NCBI GenBank assembly: GCA_049324575.1
Contig: JBMONI010000012.1
Coordinates: forward strand, 1 to 64,000
Direction of reading: 5' to 3'
From: JBMONI01 sp049324575
GTDB taxonomy: Bacteria > Omnitrophota > Omnitrophia > Omnitrophales > Aquincolibacteriaceae
DNA: 64,000 bases
This document shows positions 1 through 6,880 of this stretch, piece by piece. The position numbers were made by a program, and so were the translations under genes. The notes beneath the pieces are model-generated. The model was not told where the DNA came from and searched no databases. It was given only the letters and a program-made list of their open reading frames with translations. Every line of letters begins with the position of its first letter. Within the stretch, counting starts at the first letter, position 1.

Positions 1-316
1 GTGAACCACGTAGGGTTCACTGCAGCCATGTACCCATCGTGGTACAGGGCGCAATGTCAACCCTACGATAACTATGAGCTGTTAACAAAAAGCAATCAAT
101 CCAATTGCTTGCCCCGCTTTCACGGGGAGTTTCCGCCTGATTCATCATCTTATAGGAATCAGGACGGATTCGTCCTCCGCTTAAATACAGCGGAGGCGAA
201 ACGGGCGCAGTGAACCACGTAGGGTTCACTGCAGCCATGTACCCATCGTGGTATAGGGCGCAATGAACCACGTAGGGTTCACTGCAGCCGTGTACCCATC
301 GTGGTACAGGGCGCAT
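1..316. repeat. 54-bp double-hairpin repeat, three copies
   Basis: Each copy carries two short inverted repeats. The first is GTGAACC-N6-GGTTCAC and the second is TGTACC-CATCGT-GGTACA. Copies 2 (210-264) and 3 (264-316) are adjacent with a 54-bp period, and copy 1 (1-55) is about 210 bp upstream. Differences are confined to single bases, for example gtata in copy 2 and gccg in copy 3. The window edge may cut off further copies. Confidence 0.8.
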
Positions 317-479
317 GAATCGCAATGTGCTACAAATCAATGACTTATGAATACTACCACTTCGCGCACTTCTGGCCCAAATGCCCTTTGTAACCGATTT
401 GTGACCAAAGTTTTTGGCGTGAAGGAGTGCATTATACGAGTTTTAAGTAATTTGTAAAAGAGTTAGAACCCTATCAACC
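1..479. other. Non-coding, hairpin-rich region
   Basis: I see no credible gene in this stretch. It contains three copies of a 54-base unit at 1-55, 210-264 and 264-316. Between copies 1 and 2 are two more hairpins: CCTGATTC (136-143) with GAATCAGG (156-163), and a TTCG/CCTCCGCT arm (169-181) with AGCGGAGGCGAA (189-200). From 317 to 479 the sequence is unique and A/T richer, with nothing I can assign. The region lies downstream of the minus-strand gene that ends at 480. Confidence 0.7.
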
Positions 480-1274
480 TTAAGAACGATTTTCTCCGGA
501 GAAATCTTTGCGCTTACCGGACGGCGTCCGGTATTCGTTTTTTCTAAATAACGGAGCGAGAAGGCCTGCGAGAAAAACGGCCGTGCCCACGAGCACAGCA
601 AGCCTCGACAGTTCCCGAAGCAGGCCGCCGATCCCGAGCCCAGCGAACATCCGATTGGCGACAACACCCAGGATGACGACGATCAGGCCAACGGCCCAAA
701 GCTCTATTTTGGAGGCCGCTTTGACTGCGGCAGGAGGCGCAACTTTGCCTGCGGGAACAGGTTCTGCACGCTCCGGCTGAGCACAAGACGGCGCCTTCGG
801 CTTCCGGAACAGCCGCCCCAGGAGAAGCGCAAGCGCGACGCCTGAAAAAATGATCGGCACCGACGGGATTTCGACCCACCCCCATTTGAAGGCGCCATTC
901 AAGAAATAAAGCAGAAAATGCACCAAGAACACCACAAGCGCAATTCCCAGGACCCTTCGCATCCCGACCGCAATGCCGATAACCGCGAGCAACTTGACCG
1001 TTCCCCCGCCGAAAAGCCCGTAACCGGTCTGCCGGTAATAAATTCCGGCCACGAACAGGGTGATAAAAAAAAGGAGCACTCCCCCGACCGGATAATGCCA
1101 CCAGGACCTGGCGCCTGCAACGATCCCGGCCAGCAGGAAGTACAGGCCGGCGTAAAACAACGCGACGTTGGGAATGTTCCCCGTCCGAAACTCCACCCAG
1201 CCGATCACGGCCAGAAATAAGAGAAGCGGCAAAAGGACGCCTATTTCTTCGGTCCGTTCATTTTTCTTCAGCAT
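480..1274 (-). CDS. A24-type prepilin peptidase-like membrane protein, degenerate active site
   Basis: This is a 264-aa polytopic membrane protein. Its fold signature matches type IV prepilin peptidases (A24): an aliphatic helix ending in VEFRTGNIPN (27-36), a GxGx-VKLLA segment (89-97) and a late IPSVPIIFSGVALAL helix. In active enzymes the first motif has Asp where E28 lies here, and the second is GxGD where this protein has GGGT (T92). Both catalytic aspartates are therefore absent. A Pro/Ala-rich linker then leads to two extra C-terminal membrane segments. A strong ribosome site (AGAAGGAGGT, complement of 1281-1290) supports the start at 1274. No pilin genes are adjacent, so a non-proteolytic membrane role is likely. 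The family assignment is fairly secure; the function is unknown. Confidence 0.7.
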   Translation of the reverse strand: MLKKNERTEEIGVLLPLLLFLAVIGWVEFRTGNIPNVALFYAGLYFLLAGIVAGARSWWHYPVGGVLLFFITLFVAGIYYRQTGYGLFGGGTVKLLAVIGIAVGMRRVLGIALVVFLVHFLLYFLNGAFKWGWVEIPSVPIIFSGVALALLLGRLFRKPKAPSCAQPERAEPVPAGKVAPPAAVKAASKIELWAVGLIVVILGVVANRMFAGLGIGGLLRELSRLAVLVGTAVFLAGLLAPLFRKNEYRTPSGKRKDFSGENRS

Positions 1275-1300
1275 TCAAAAACCTCCTTCTTTTGTAGTAG

Positions 1301-1353
1301 AAAGGTACCTGGTACCTTTCTTCTTTCTTTGCTTTCTTGCTTGCTGGTACCTT
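1301..1353. repeat. GGTACCTTT palindrome and extra copy
   Basis: AAAGGTACC-T-GGTACCTTT is a perfect inverted repeat at 1301-1319. A third GGTACCTTT follows at 1345-1353 in a T/C-rich spacer between two minus-strand membrane-protein genes. It could act as a short stem-loop in the intergenic RNA. Confidence 0.6.
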
Positions 1354-1364
1354 TCTTTTTCTTG

Positions 1365-1736
1365 TCAGGATTTTCGCCGGAAGCTCCAGACGAGCCAGGC
1401 CGCGGGCAGGACAAGAAAAAGGAGCACCCTCGGATGCAGGACGGCGAGCACGCGGTCCGCAAGCGACGGTTCTTTGAAGATCCAGAAAGTCCAGGCGAAA
1501 TGCGCCATCCAGCAGCCGAACCCGAAGGCCCCGAGCGCAAGCGCCCGCCCGAGGTTCTTCGCGACCGCGCGCCCCTGCCACATTCCCGCGACCGCTAAAG
1601 CGAGCAGGATCGCATAAAGCGACGCTCCCAGGATCCACGGCACGTCTTTTTCCGGGATCACCTGCCAAAGTATCCAGCCGCACGCCCAAAATCCTGCGAG
1701 GCCTCCGGCCAAAGCCAATTTTCGTCCGTCGGTCAT
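1365..1736 (-). CDS. Small four-helix membrane protein
   Basis: This 123-aa, very hydrophobic protein has about four predicted membrane segments and many tryptophans. The FxxCWMAHFAWTFWIF stretch in the third helix is faintly like TspO/MBR proteins, but the defining TspO proline and tryptophan pattern is incomplete, so I leave the family open. The start has an upstream GGAGGAG-like ribosome site. It lies 90 bp upstream of the prepilin peptidase-like gene on the same strand, so the two may be co-transcribed. Confidence 0.6.
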   Translation of the reverse strand: MTDGRKLALAGGLAGFWACGWILWQVIPEKDVPWILGASLYAILLALAVAGMWQGRAVAKNLGRALALGAFGFGCWMAHFAWTFWIFKEPSLADRVLAVLHPRVLLFLVLPAAWLVWSFRRKS

Positions 1737-1781
1737 GGTTCTCCTCCTTTTCTCAACAAGCGGTTAACGAAGATCTCTTGC

Positions 1782-1823
1782 ACCCTTTTCAAACCTCCGG
1801 GGTTGGATGAGAAGCAAGGTGCC
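1782..1823 (-). repeat. 3'-end hairpin repeat, copy R1 (diverged)
   Basis: A variant of a hairpin built on the core CAAACCYCCGGGGTTGGAT. It starts 15 bp downstream of the permease stop codon on the minus strand. Copies R2-R4 lie at equivalent positions after other minus-strand genes. Confidence 0.6.
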
Positions 1824-1838
1824 TTTCGGATTTATCGC

Positions 1839-3149
1839 TCAAAGCGCAAAATGAAGCAGGGAAAGGGCGAAGATGACCCACATCACCGGGTGGATCTCGC
1901 GCCATTTCCATCGGATCAGTTTGAAGACCACGAAGCTGATGAACCCGAACGCAAGGCCCGTGCTGATGCTGTAACTCAGGGCGATCATGGTGATGATGAT
2001 GAAAGCGGGAAAACCTTCCTCCAGGTCCTTGAAGTGGACGTTCTTCATCTCCTTCATCATGTAGAACCCGACCAGGACGAGGGCCGGCGCCGTCGCGTAA
2101 GCGGGAACAATGGCGATCACCGGGATGAAGAAAAGGCCCAGCAGGAAAAGCCCGGCCGTGACCAGGGACGCGAACCCGGTGCGCCCTCCCTGCTCGATGC
2201 CCGCCGCCGATTCCACATAGGTGGTCGTGGTCGACGTTCCGAGCACCGCGCCAAGCATGGTCGCGATCGCGTCGAGGCCCAGCAGGCGGTCAAGCCCGCG
2301 GATATGGCCCCCGGGCTCGGTGAGCTTGGCCTGGTGACAGCAGGCCACGAGCGAGCCGATACTGTCGAACATGTCCATGAACATCAGCGTGAAGACCGCG
2401 GCCAGGAAACCCCATTGGCACGCGCCGAAGATATCGAGTTTGAAGCTGAGCGCGCGAAAATCGAAACCGGCCGAGACCCACGCGCGGGGCGCCTCGACAT
2501 AGCCGCTGAAAATCGCAAGCGCGGTCGACGTGAGGATCCCGAAGATCATCGCGCCCCTCACGCCGCGCATTTCGAGGACGACCATCACCAGGAATCCGGC
2601 CAGGCCGATCGCAACGGTCGGCGTCACAGGCGCAGCCGCGATCAGGGTGGATTCATTGCGGACAATGACCCCGAGGTTCACGAGGCCGATGAAGGTGATG
2701 AAAAGGCCGATCCCGACCGCCATGGCCGAGATGAGCGTGCGCGGGATGGCTTCGACGAGTTTGCGCCGCGCCCCCAGGACCGTGAGCGCGAAGAAGAAGA
2801 GTCCGGACAGGAAAACGATGCCGAGCGCCGTTTCCCACGGGATCCCCTCGCCCACGACCAGCGTGTAGGCGAAGAAGGCGTTCAGGCCCATGCCCGGGGC
2901 CATCGCGATCGGGGCCTTGGAAACAAGGCCGGTCAAAAGCGTGGCGAGCGCCGTCACCACGCAGGTGGCCGTGATCAGCCCGGTCTTGTCCATGCCCGCG
3001 GCGGCGAGGACGTTAGGATTGACGAAAATGATGTAGGCCATGGCGAGGAAGGTCGTGAGGCCCGCGATCGCTTCGGTGGTGAAATCCGTTCCGCGTTTTT
3101 CGAACTCGAAATACGATGCGATCTTCTGTCGGACGCCGGTCGGAGGCAT
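1839..3149 (-). CDS. NCS2-family purine permease (AzgA/PbuG type)
   Basis: This 436-aa polytopic permease is of usual family length. Typical features are the N-terminal TTEAIAGLTTFLAMAYIIFVNP block, an APGMGLNAFFAY helix, FMDMFDSIGSL in the middle and GTSTTTTYVESAAGIEQGGRTG in the second half. These are signatures of the adenine/guanine/hypoxanthine branch of NCS2 proton symporters. The role is uptake of purine bases across the inner membrane for salvage. A promoter-like pair (TTGATA, 16 bp, TAAGAT) ends about 7 bp before the ATG and there is no Shine-Dalgarno, so the message may be leaderless. The exact base specificity cannot be read from sequence. Confidence 0.93.
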   Translation of the reverse strand: MPPTGVRQKIASYFEFEKRGTDFTTEAIAGLTTFLAMAYIIFVNPNVLAAAGMDKTGLITATCVVTALATLLTGLVSKAPIAMAPGMGLNAFFAYTLVVGEGIPWETALGIVFLSGLFFFALTVLGARRKLVEAIPRTLISAMAVGIGLFITFIGLVNLGVIVRNESTLIAAAPVTPTVAIGLAGFLVMVVLEMRGVRGAMIFGILTSTALAIFSGYVEAPRAWVSAGFDFRALSFKLDIFGACQWGFLAAVFTLMFMDMFDSIGSLVACCHQAKLTEPGGHIRGLDRLLGLDAIATMLGAVLGTSTTTTYVESAAGIEQGGRTGFASLVTAGLFLLGLFFIPVIAIVPAYATAPALVLVGFYMMKEMKNVHFKDLEEGFPAFIIITMIALSYSISTGLAFGFISFVVFKLIRWKWREIHPVMWVIFALSLLHFAL

Positions 3150-3155
3150 GACTCT

Positions 3156-3183
3156 ATCTTAAGAAGCGGGCGGTTTTTATCAA
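3156..3183 (-). promoter_or_regulatory. Promoter of the purine permease gene
   Basis: On the minus strand: TTGATA (3178-3183), a 16-bp spacer, and TAAGAT (3156-3161). The expected transcription start falls on or next to the ATG at 3149. Confidence 0.5.
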
Positions 3184-3243
3184 GGAATAAGGTGGCGGGA
3201 AGGAGGAAGGGAAAGGAATAAGGGATAAGGAGGATGGAGTAGG

Positions 3244-3279
3244 CCCCGTGGAACGGGGTGAACCCCATGGATGCTACTC
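3244..3279. repeat. GC hairpin upstream of the ORF6N gene
   Basis: CCCCG (3244-3248) and CGGGG (3254-3258) form a stem. The CGGGG arm could instead pair with CCCC at 3263-3266. Flanking AGTAG (3238-3242) and CTACT (3275-3279) can close an outer stem. It lies between the divergent permease and ORF6N genes. Confidence 0.4.
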
Positions 3280-3345
3280 AGAAAAATCCTTTCGTACTCA
3301 CCTGGCAAGGGTCCACAAAGGTTAGCATTTAGAATATTGCCTATT

Positions 3346-3382
3346 TATCATAATTAATTGATTATTATGAATATTTATGATA
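3346..3382. promoter_or_regulatory. Inverted ATCATAA sites before the ORF6N gene
   Basis: TATCATAA (3346-3353) and TTATGATA (3375-3382) are perfect 8-bp inverted arms. A third partial site (ATTATGA) lies between them. The A/T-rich block immediately precedes the ORF6N start at 3393 and probably overlaps its promoter, as an operator would. Binding by the ORF6N protein itself is only a guess. Confidence 0.4.
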
Positions 3383-3392
3383 GCCTGTTCCC

Positions 3393-3914
3393 ATGAAAAA
3401 CCGTCCGCTGAATATGCATACGATCGCTTCGGCCATTTACCGGGTCCGTGGCAGGAAGGTCATGCTGGACCGGGACCTGGCCATGCTCTATGGGGTTAGC
3501 ACGAAGTACCTCAAAAGGCAGGTGCGAAGGAATTTCAACAGATTTCCATCGGATTTCATGTTCGAACTTTCCCGGGAAGAAACCCAAAATTGGAGGTGCC
3601 AATTTGGCACCTCCAATTCCAAAGATAAAATGGGCCTGCGCTACTCCCCTTTTGCTTTCACCGAACACGGGATCCTGATGCTTTCAAGCGTCCTGAACAG
3701 CGAAAAAGCGGCTCGGGTCAATATCGCGATCATGCGCATCTTCTTGCATCTCCGGCAAATGGCTTTGAGCCATAAAGACCTCACGATCCGACTCGAAAAG
3801 ATCGATCGAACGGTCGAAAACCACGAAAAAAAGATCAAACAGATCCTTACACTCGTCACAAAATACTTCCGATCCGAACGCAAGCCCAAACGCCAGATCG
3901 GATTTCATACGTAA
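3393..3914 (+). CDS. ORF6N (KilA-N related) DNA-binding domain protein
   Basis: This 173-aa protein contains an ORF6N domain at about residues 8-95. Visible family blocks are the MLDRDLAMLYGVSTKYLKRQVRRN helix region, FPSDFMFELSREE, YSPFAFTEHGILMLSSVLNSEKA and the VNIAIMRIF helix. A coiled-coil-like tail follows, ending in the usual KPKRQIGFHT. ORF6N proteins occur in phages and mobile cassettes and are thought to bind DNA. It is the only plus-strand gene in a long minus-strand block, has its own A/T-rich upstream region, and its last codons merge into a dispersed repeat (R2). These features suggest a mobile single-gene cassette. The molecular target is unknown. Confidence 0.85.
   Translation: MKNRPLNMHTIASAIYRVRGRKVMLDRDLAMLYGVSTKYLKRQVRRNFNRFPSDFMFELSREETQNWRCQFGTSNSKDKMGLRYSPFAFTEHGILMLSSVLNSEKAARVNIAIMRIFLHLRQMALSHKDLTIRLEKIDRTVENHEKKIKQILTLVTKYFRSERKPKRQIGFHT
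3588..3618. repeat. 15-bp perfect inverted repeat inside the ORF6N gene
   Basis: The left arm (3588-3602) and right arm (3604-3618) are exact reverse complements around a single T. The repeat lies in the coding sequence and encodes the NWRCQFGTSN segment. It could form a strong mRNA hairpin or be a protein-binding site. Confidence 0.85.
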
Positions 3915-3993
3915 GGGTATGAGAACCCATGTGCCTTATGCCGTCTGCGCCTATTCCTAACCCTTATCAAACCCCCGGGGTTGGATAAGGGTG
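3881..3993. repeat. Dispersed repeat R2 with 3'-end hairpin
   Basis: The core at 3960-3993 reads CCCTTATC-AAACCCC / GGGGTTG-GATAAGGG, a long imperfect hairpin. It ends 12 bp beyond the stop codon of the minus-strand hemerythrin gene. About 80 bp on its left, including the last codons of the ORF6N gene, also match copy R4 near 10020-10141. Confidence 0.75.
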
Positions 3994-4004
3994 GGAGGCC
4001 GGCG

Positions 4005-4568
4005 CTAAGCGCCGGCGGAAAGCTCTTCGGCGAGCCGGACGTAAAAATCGTGTTTCTTTTCGCCGCCCCGCTCGGCCTCCGCTTTTTCAAAAAGCGCGAG
4101 CAGTTTTTTCTGGTCCCCGTCGGTCAGGGCCTGATCCGCCATCGGAAAAAGGCAATGGTCCTCTTTGGCGATGTGACTGCGCAAGAGCGTGACGTAATCC
4201 CTCGCGGCTTCCTCGAAATCGCGCGCGCCCGCGTCATGCGCCGCCCGGTGCGCGAGGGCCGCGCTTTCCATTTTTCGCACGAAGTCGCGCCCCAGATCAT
4301 GCTCGAAGAGCATAACACGGACAGGCCCTTCGTCGGGCGAGAAGCCTTTCGCTTCGAGAGAGCGGAAAAGCTCCTTCTCCTCTTTGGCGTGATGGCAGCC
4401 GTCAGCGAAGTTGCGGAAAAAATCGACGAAACGCGCGGCAGTATCTTTGTCGAGGCGGCCGTGCTCGCGAAGGCCCGCGATCATGCTTTCAAGCGCATCG
4501 AGCGCTTTTTCGATGACGCGGTGCTCGGCGGAAAGGATTCCGGTAGCGATTTTGGTTTGAACGTTCAT
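4005..4568 (-). CDS. Hemerythrin HHE-domain protein
   Basis: This 187-aa cytosolic protein is a four-helix HHE hemerythrin. The di-iron ligand pattern is visible: H16, H60-x3-E64 (CHHAKEE), H90 (FEHDLG) and H132-x3-E136 (SHIAKEDH). Such proteins bind O2 or NO-type ligands or store iron. The start is fixed by AAGGAGG (complement of 4575-4581), seven bases before ATG. An FNR-like palindrome centred at 4644.5, with a possible -10 near 4612-4617, suggests control by oxygen or NO. No terminator with a T-run is seen, but repeat hairpin R2 follows directly. Confidence 0.93.
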   Translation of the reverse strand: MNVQTKIATGILSAEHRVIEKALDALESMIAGLREHGRLDKDTAARFVDFFRNFADGCHHAKEEKELFRSLEAKGFSPDEGPVRVMLFEHDLGRDFVRKMESAALAHRAAHDAGARDFEEAARDYVTLLRSHIAKEDHCLFPMADQALTDGDQKKLLALFEKAEAERGGEKKHDFYVRLAEELSAGA

Positions 4569-4637
4569 GGCATGCCTCCTTGGGGAAACCCATTTTTCCC
4601 CTCAGAAGGAGTTTAACCGGAGAGACCCCAGTAAACC

Positions 4638-4651
4638 TTGACGGGGATCAA
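4638..4651 (-). promoter_or_regulatory. FNR/CRP-family site upstream of hemerythrin
   Basis: Read on the minus strand: TTGAT-CCCC-GTCAA. This matches the FNR consensus TTGAT-N4-ATCAA at nine of ten defined bases. It lies about 76 bp before the ATG. A TTAAAC-like -10 at 4612-4617 would place the site near -40, the classical activating position. Confidence 0.5.
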
Positions 4652-4707
4652 GAAAACCAGGAAATTTTGGAAGGAAGACGGGGGCGTGGAAGGATCAAAC
4701 CCTTCGT

Positions 4708-4772
4708 GCCTTCTACCCTAAGCGCTTACCCCATGCACCTTTGCAAACCCCCGGTGTTTGATAAGGGTGCCT
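4708..4772. repeat. 3'-end hairpin repeat, copy R3
   Basis: The core GCAAACCCCCGGTGTTTGATAAGGGTGCC is at 4743-4771, with a diverged version of the upstream part of R2. It starts 20 bp after the stop codon of the minus-strand DUF3313-like lipoprotein gene. Confidence 0.55.
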
Positions 4773-4791
4773 TTCGGTATCGGAGACTGTT

Positions 4792-5433
4792 CTATGCGGC
4801 TTCGGACCGGCCCGCGCGCATCCCCCGCGCCCTGAGCATTTCCGCTAAGCGCCCGCCCCAAGTATCGAACGCCGCTTCGGCGTGCGTGTATTTCGTATAA
4901 GCCCCCACAGTCAGGGATTTCGCGCCTCCGCTTCCGCCTTTATTCTTCTCGGCGATCTCCCCCAACAGCGCTCCGCTCTCTCCGTCCAGGAGTTTTGCCG
5001 CGAACCCGGCCGATCCGACGGTCACCGGAGTCCAGATCAGGACCGAAGTGACGGCATTGAGGGTCCTTTCGGGAGTGCCCAGCGAGACCAGCGCAGGGCT
5101 TACGACCAGCGTTCCGGGCCCGGGTTTTTCGGAAGCGGGCAAGACCTGGAACCCCGCCTTGGAGAGCCCTTCCTCGAGGGAACGGCTCAATTCACCCGCG
5201 ACCTTGACCAGGTCCGATCGCGTATGTTCGGAAGCGTCTTTGAGATAGCTGAGATCCGCCGATCGCACCTGGACCGAAGCATAACCGCTCAGGTCTTCCC
5301 CGGCCGGAAAATATTCCTGTTTGAAGAAGGCTCCTTCGCTCATGACCGAAGCGTTCTGGAGGAAGCCCGAGGTCTCGAGCGTGGAAGCGCATCCCGAAAG
5401 GAGCAGTCCCAAAAAGAAATAATAAGGTTTCAT
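4792..5433 (-). CDS. DUF3313-like lipoprotein
   Basis: This 213-aa protein starts MKPYYFFLGLLLSGC, a lipoprotein signal with the modified Cys at about residue 15. The body begins TSGFLQN, similar to DUF3313 proteins (SGFLxDY). It contains the SRSLEEGLSKAGF segment and VGSAGFAAKLLDGESGALLGEI, typical of small outer-membrane-associated DUF3313/DUF4410 proteins that assess variant copies of a hydrophobic pocket domain. I place the start at 5433 rather than further upstream because this ATG begins the signal peptide. It is the last gene of a five-lipoprotein operon, 19 bp after the preceding one. The function is unknown. Confidence 0.75.
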   Translation of the reverse strand: MKPYYFFLGLLLSGCASTLETSGFLQNASVMSEGAFFKQEYFPAGEDLSGYASVQVRSADLSYLKDASEHTRSDLVKVAGELSRSLEEGLSKAGFQVLPASEKPGPGTLVVSPALVSLGTPERTLNAVTSVLIWTPVTVGSAGFAAKLLDGESGALLGEIAEKNKGGSGGAKSLTVGAYTKYTHAEAAFDTWGGRLAEMLRARGMRAGRSEAA

Positions 5434-5452
5434 AGAGTGCCTGTAAAAATCC

Positions 5453-6301
5453 TCATTCGGCAAGATCCCGGTTGCTGGGACCCGGCTCCGGCCATTTCCC
5501 CTGCGTGCGAAGCTGCCATTCTTTTTCTTTGGCCGTGAAACGTCCGTACCAATGGCCGAACAAAAGCGCGCCGACGGTCGCGATCGGCGAGGCGGAAATA
5601 TAAGCCCCGATATAGGTCGCATAGGCGGGATAAAGCACCTTGTACGCCTTGAGCAGCCGTTCGTATTGGCCGGTCTCTTCCAGGTAATACAAAGTTTCGT
5701 CGGTCGCCATGTTCTCCTGGAAAAGGTCCACCCCGGGAACGCTCCGGATGAAGGCATAGGTCCCTTTGTATTCCTGTTTCGAAAAATCCCAGGCGTGTCC
5801 GGACTCATGGAGCGCGATCGCTGCATCGTCGGAAAAGATATGGATACTGTTCGTCCCGGGATCGTAGTAGTCGCTGATCAACAGGCCCGAAAAAGGACGG
5901 GCCAAGAGCGAGGTGATCAAAGTCGAAGGGAAAAAGAGGATCTTGTACGGCCAGCCGATATGCGGATTGGTGAAAAGCCGGCCGAGCTCTTTGTGAGGCG
6001 CCCATTGGTTGAGACGGACTTTGACATCGGACACCTCATAATGAGAAAGAAAGTCGGCCACGGCCTGTTCGGTCTCGGAAGAGATCCGGTGATTCCCGAA
6101 CCGGATATTCCACAGCATGAGCTGAGGAAGCTTGGAAAGCATGTCCCCGAGAAAATCGAGCGGAGGGAACGGCATCCCGCGCTCGAACTGGGGGTTCTGC
6201 GGATTCGTCCCGATATAAGGCGTCTGGGTCGCGCATCCTGTAAAGAAAAGGAGCGCCGCTATGACCACCGCCAAAGGCGAGAGAGTTTTCTGTCTCCGCA
6301 T
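5453..6301 (-). CDS. Lipoprotein with HExxH metalloprotease-like motif
   Basis: This 282-aa lipoprotein has a signal ending LLFFTGC (Cys23). The middle contains AIALHESGHAWDF, with HESGH at 165-169, a zincin-type HExxH. A few residues later comes ENMATDETLYYLEE, which could supply the third ligand. A hydrophobic stretch near 228-248 (YIGAYISASPIATVGALLFG) may be membrane-associated. I do not recognise the family. A zinc-dependent peptidase or an inactive relative is the likely reading. It is gene four of the lipoprotein operon, with short gaps on both sides. Confidence 0.65.
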   Translation of the reverse strand: MRRQKTLSPLAVVIAALLFFTGCATQTPYIGTNPQNPQFERGMPFPPLDFLGDMLSKLPQLMLWNIRFGNHRISSETEQAVADFLSHYEVSDVKVRLNQWAPHKELGRLFTNPHIGWPYKILFFPSTLITSLLARPFSGLLISDYYDPGTNSIHIFSDDAAIALHESGHAWDFSKQEYKGTYAFIRSVPGVDLFQENMATDETLYYLEETGQYERLLKAYKVLYPAYATYIGAYISASPIATVGALLFGHWYGRFTAKEKEWQLRTQGKWPEPGPSNRDLAE

Positions 6302-6342
6302 GAGTTGGACTTTCCGAAATGCAGATCGAACGGACCGCTTCC

Positions 6343-6867
6343 TCAGAATTCCTCTTCGGTCTCTTCGACGGCTGGCGCTTCGGCTGTTTCGACCGCCGTT
6401 CGAACGGCCGTTTCCGCTTTGTCGACCCCCCTAGGCTCAGCGAAATCCGCCGCCTGGCTTGTCACTTGGGCTTTCACGGTGTCCGCACTGCCGGCTCCCG
6501 AAGGCAAGCCGACATTGATCTCGTCCGGTTCGACCTTGAAGATCGCCCCAGTGCAAGGATCGACGATCAATCCGATAATGCCGCCAAAAATAAGATTGCC
6601 GAGATACCACCAGTTGAACCCGCGAGTCGTCGCTTGGGAGACATCCTGGTAGCCGGCCTTGGTCAGGAAAATACTGTGCCGCTTCTTACGGACCAGGTTC
6701 GCGACCATGGGGGTCGTTCCCATGGCGATCTCGTCGATCGTCACCGTCGCACCGGCCGGCGTCGAGCGGATCATGACATCCTGGGTCTTTCCGTCCACGA
6801 TCGTCGCGCAGCCGCCGCATGGAAGGCAAAGCACAACGATCAAAATAGCAGCGATCATTCTTTGCAT
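6343..6867 (-). CDS. PEGA-domain lipoprotein
   Basis: This 174-aa lipoprotein has a signal with Cys at about residue 20 (CLPCGGC). The VMIRSTPAGATVTIDEIAMGTTPM segment is a PEGA repeat, a small beta-domain common on bacterial surfaces. Then a GFNWWYLGNLIFGGIIGLIVDPCTGAIF hydrophobic hairpin follows, typical of small PEGA lipoproteins. The C-terminal 50 residues are Ala/Glu-rich and end EETEEEF. It is gene three of the lipoprotein operon, 13 bp after the previous gene. It probably has a structural or surface role. Confidence 0.8.
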   Translation of the reverse strand: MQRMIAAILIVVLCLPCGGCATIVDGKTQDVMIRSTPAGATVTIDEIAMGTTPMVANLVRKKRHSIFLTKAGYQDVSQATTRGFNWWYLGNLIFGGIIGLIVDPCTGAIFKVEPDEINVGLPSGAGSADTVKAQVTSQAADFAEPRGVDKAETAVRTAVETAEAPAVEETEEEF

Positions 6868-6880
6868 GTTCTTTCTCCCT

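Noticed and set aside
1..316. CRISPR array
   Set aside because: Only three copies, irregular spacing, no constant-length unique spacers, and each unit has its own hairpins. No cas genes are nearby.
1365..1736. TspO/MBR protein
   Set aside because: The tryptophan-rich third helix is similar but the conserved proline and loop motifs are not convincing, so only a generic membrane protein is reported.
1803..3221. Long plus-strand reading frame opposite the purine permease
   Set aside because: It is antisense to a well-conserved permease, lacks hydrophobic or family features and is full of charged low-complexity stretches typical of shadow frames in GC-rich genes.
4792..5826. Longer start for the DUF3313-like lipoprotein
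   Set aside because: The extra N-terminal 131 residues lie inside the next lipoprotein gene and the true signal peptide begins at 5433.
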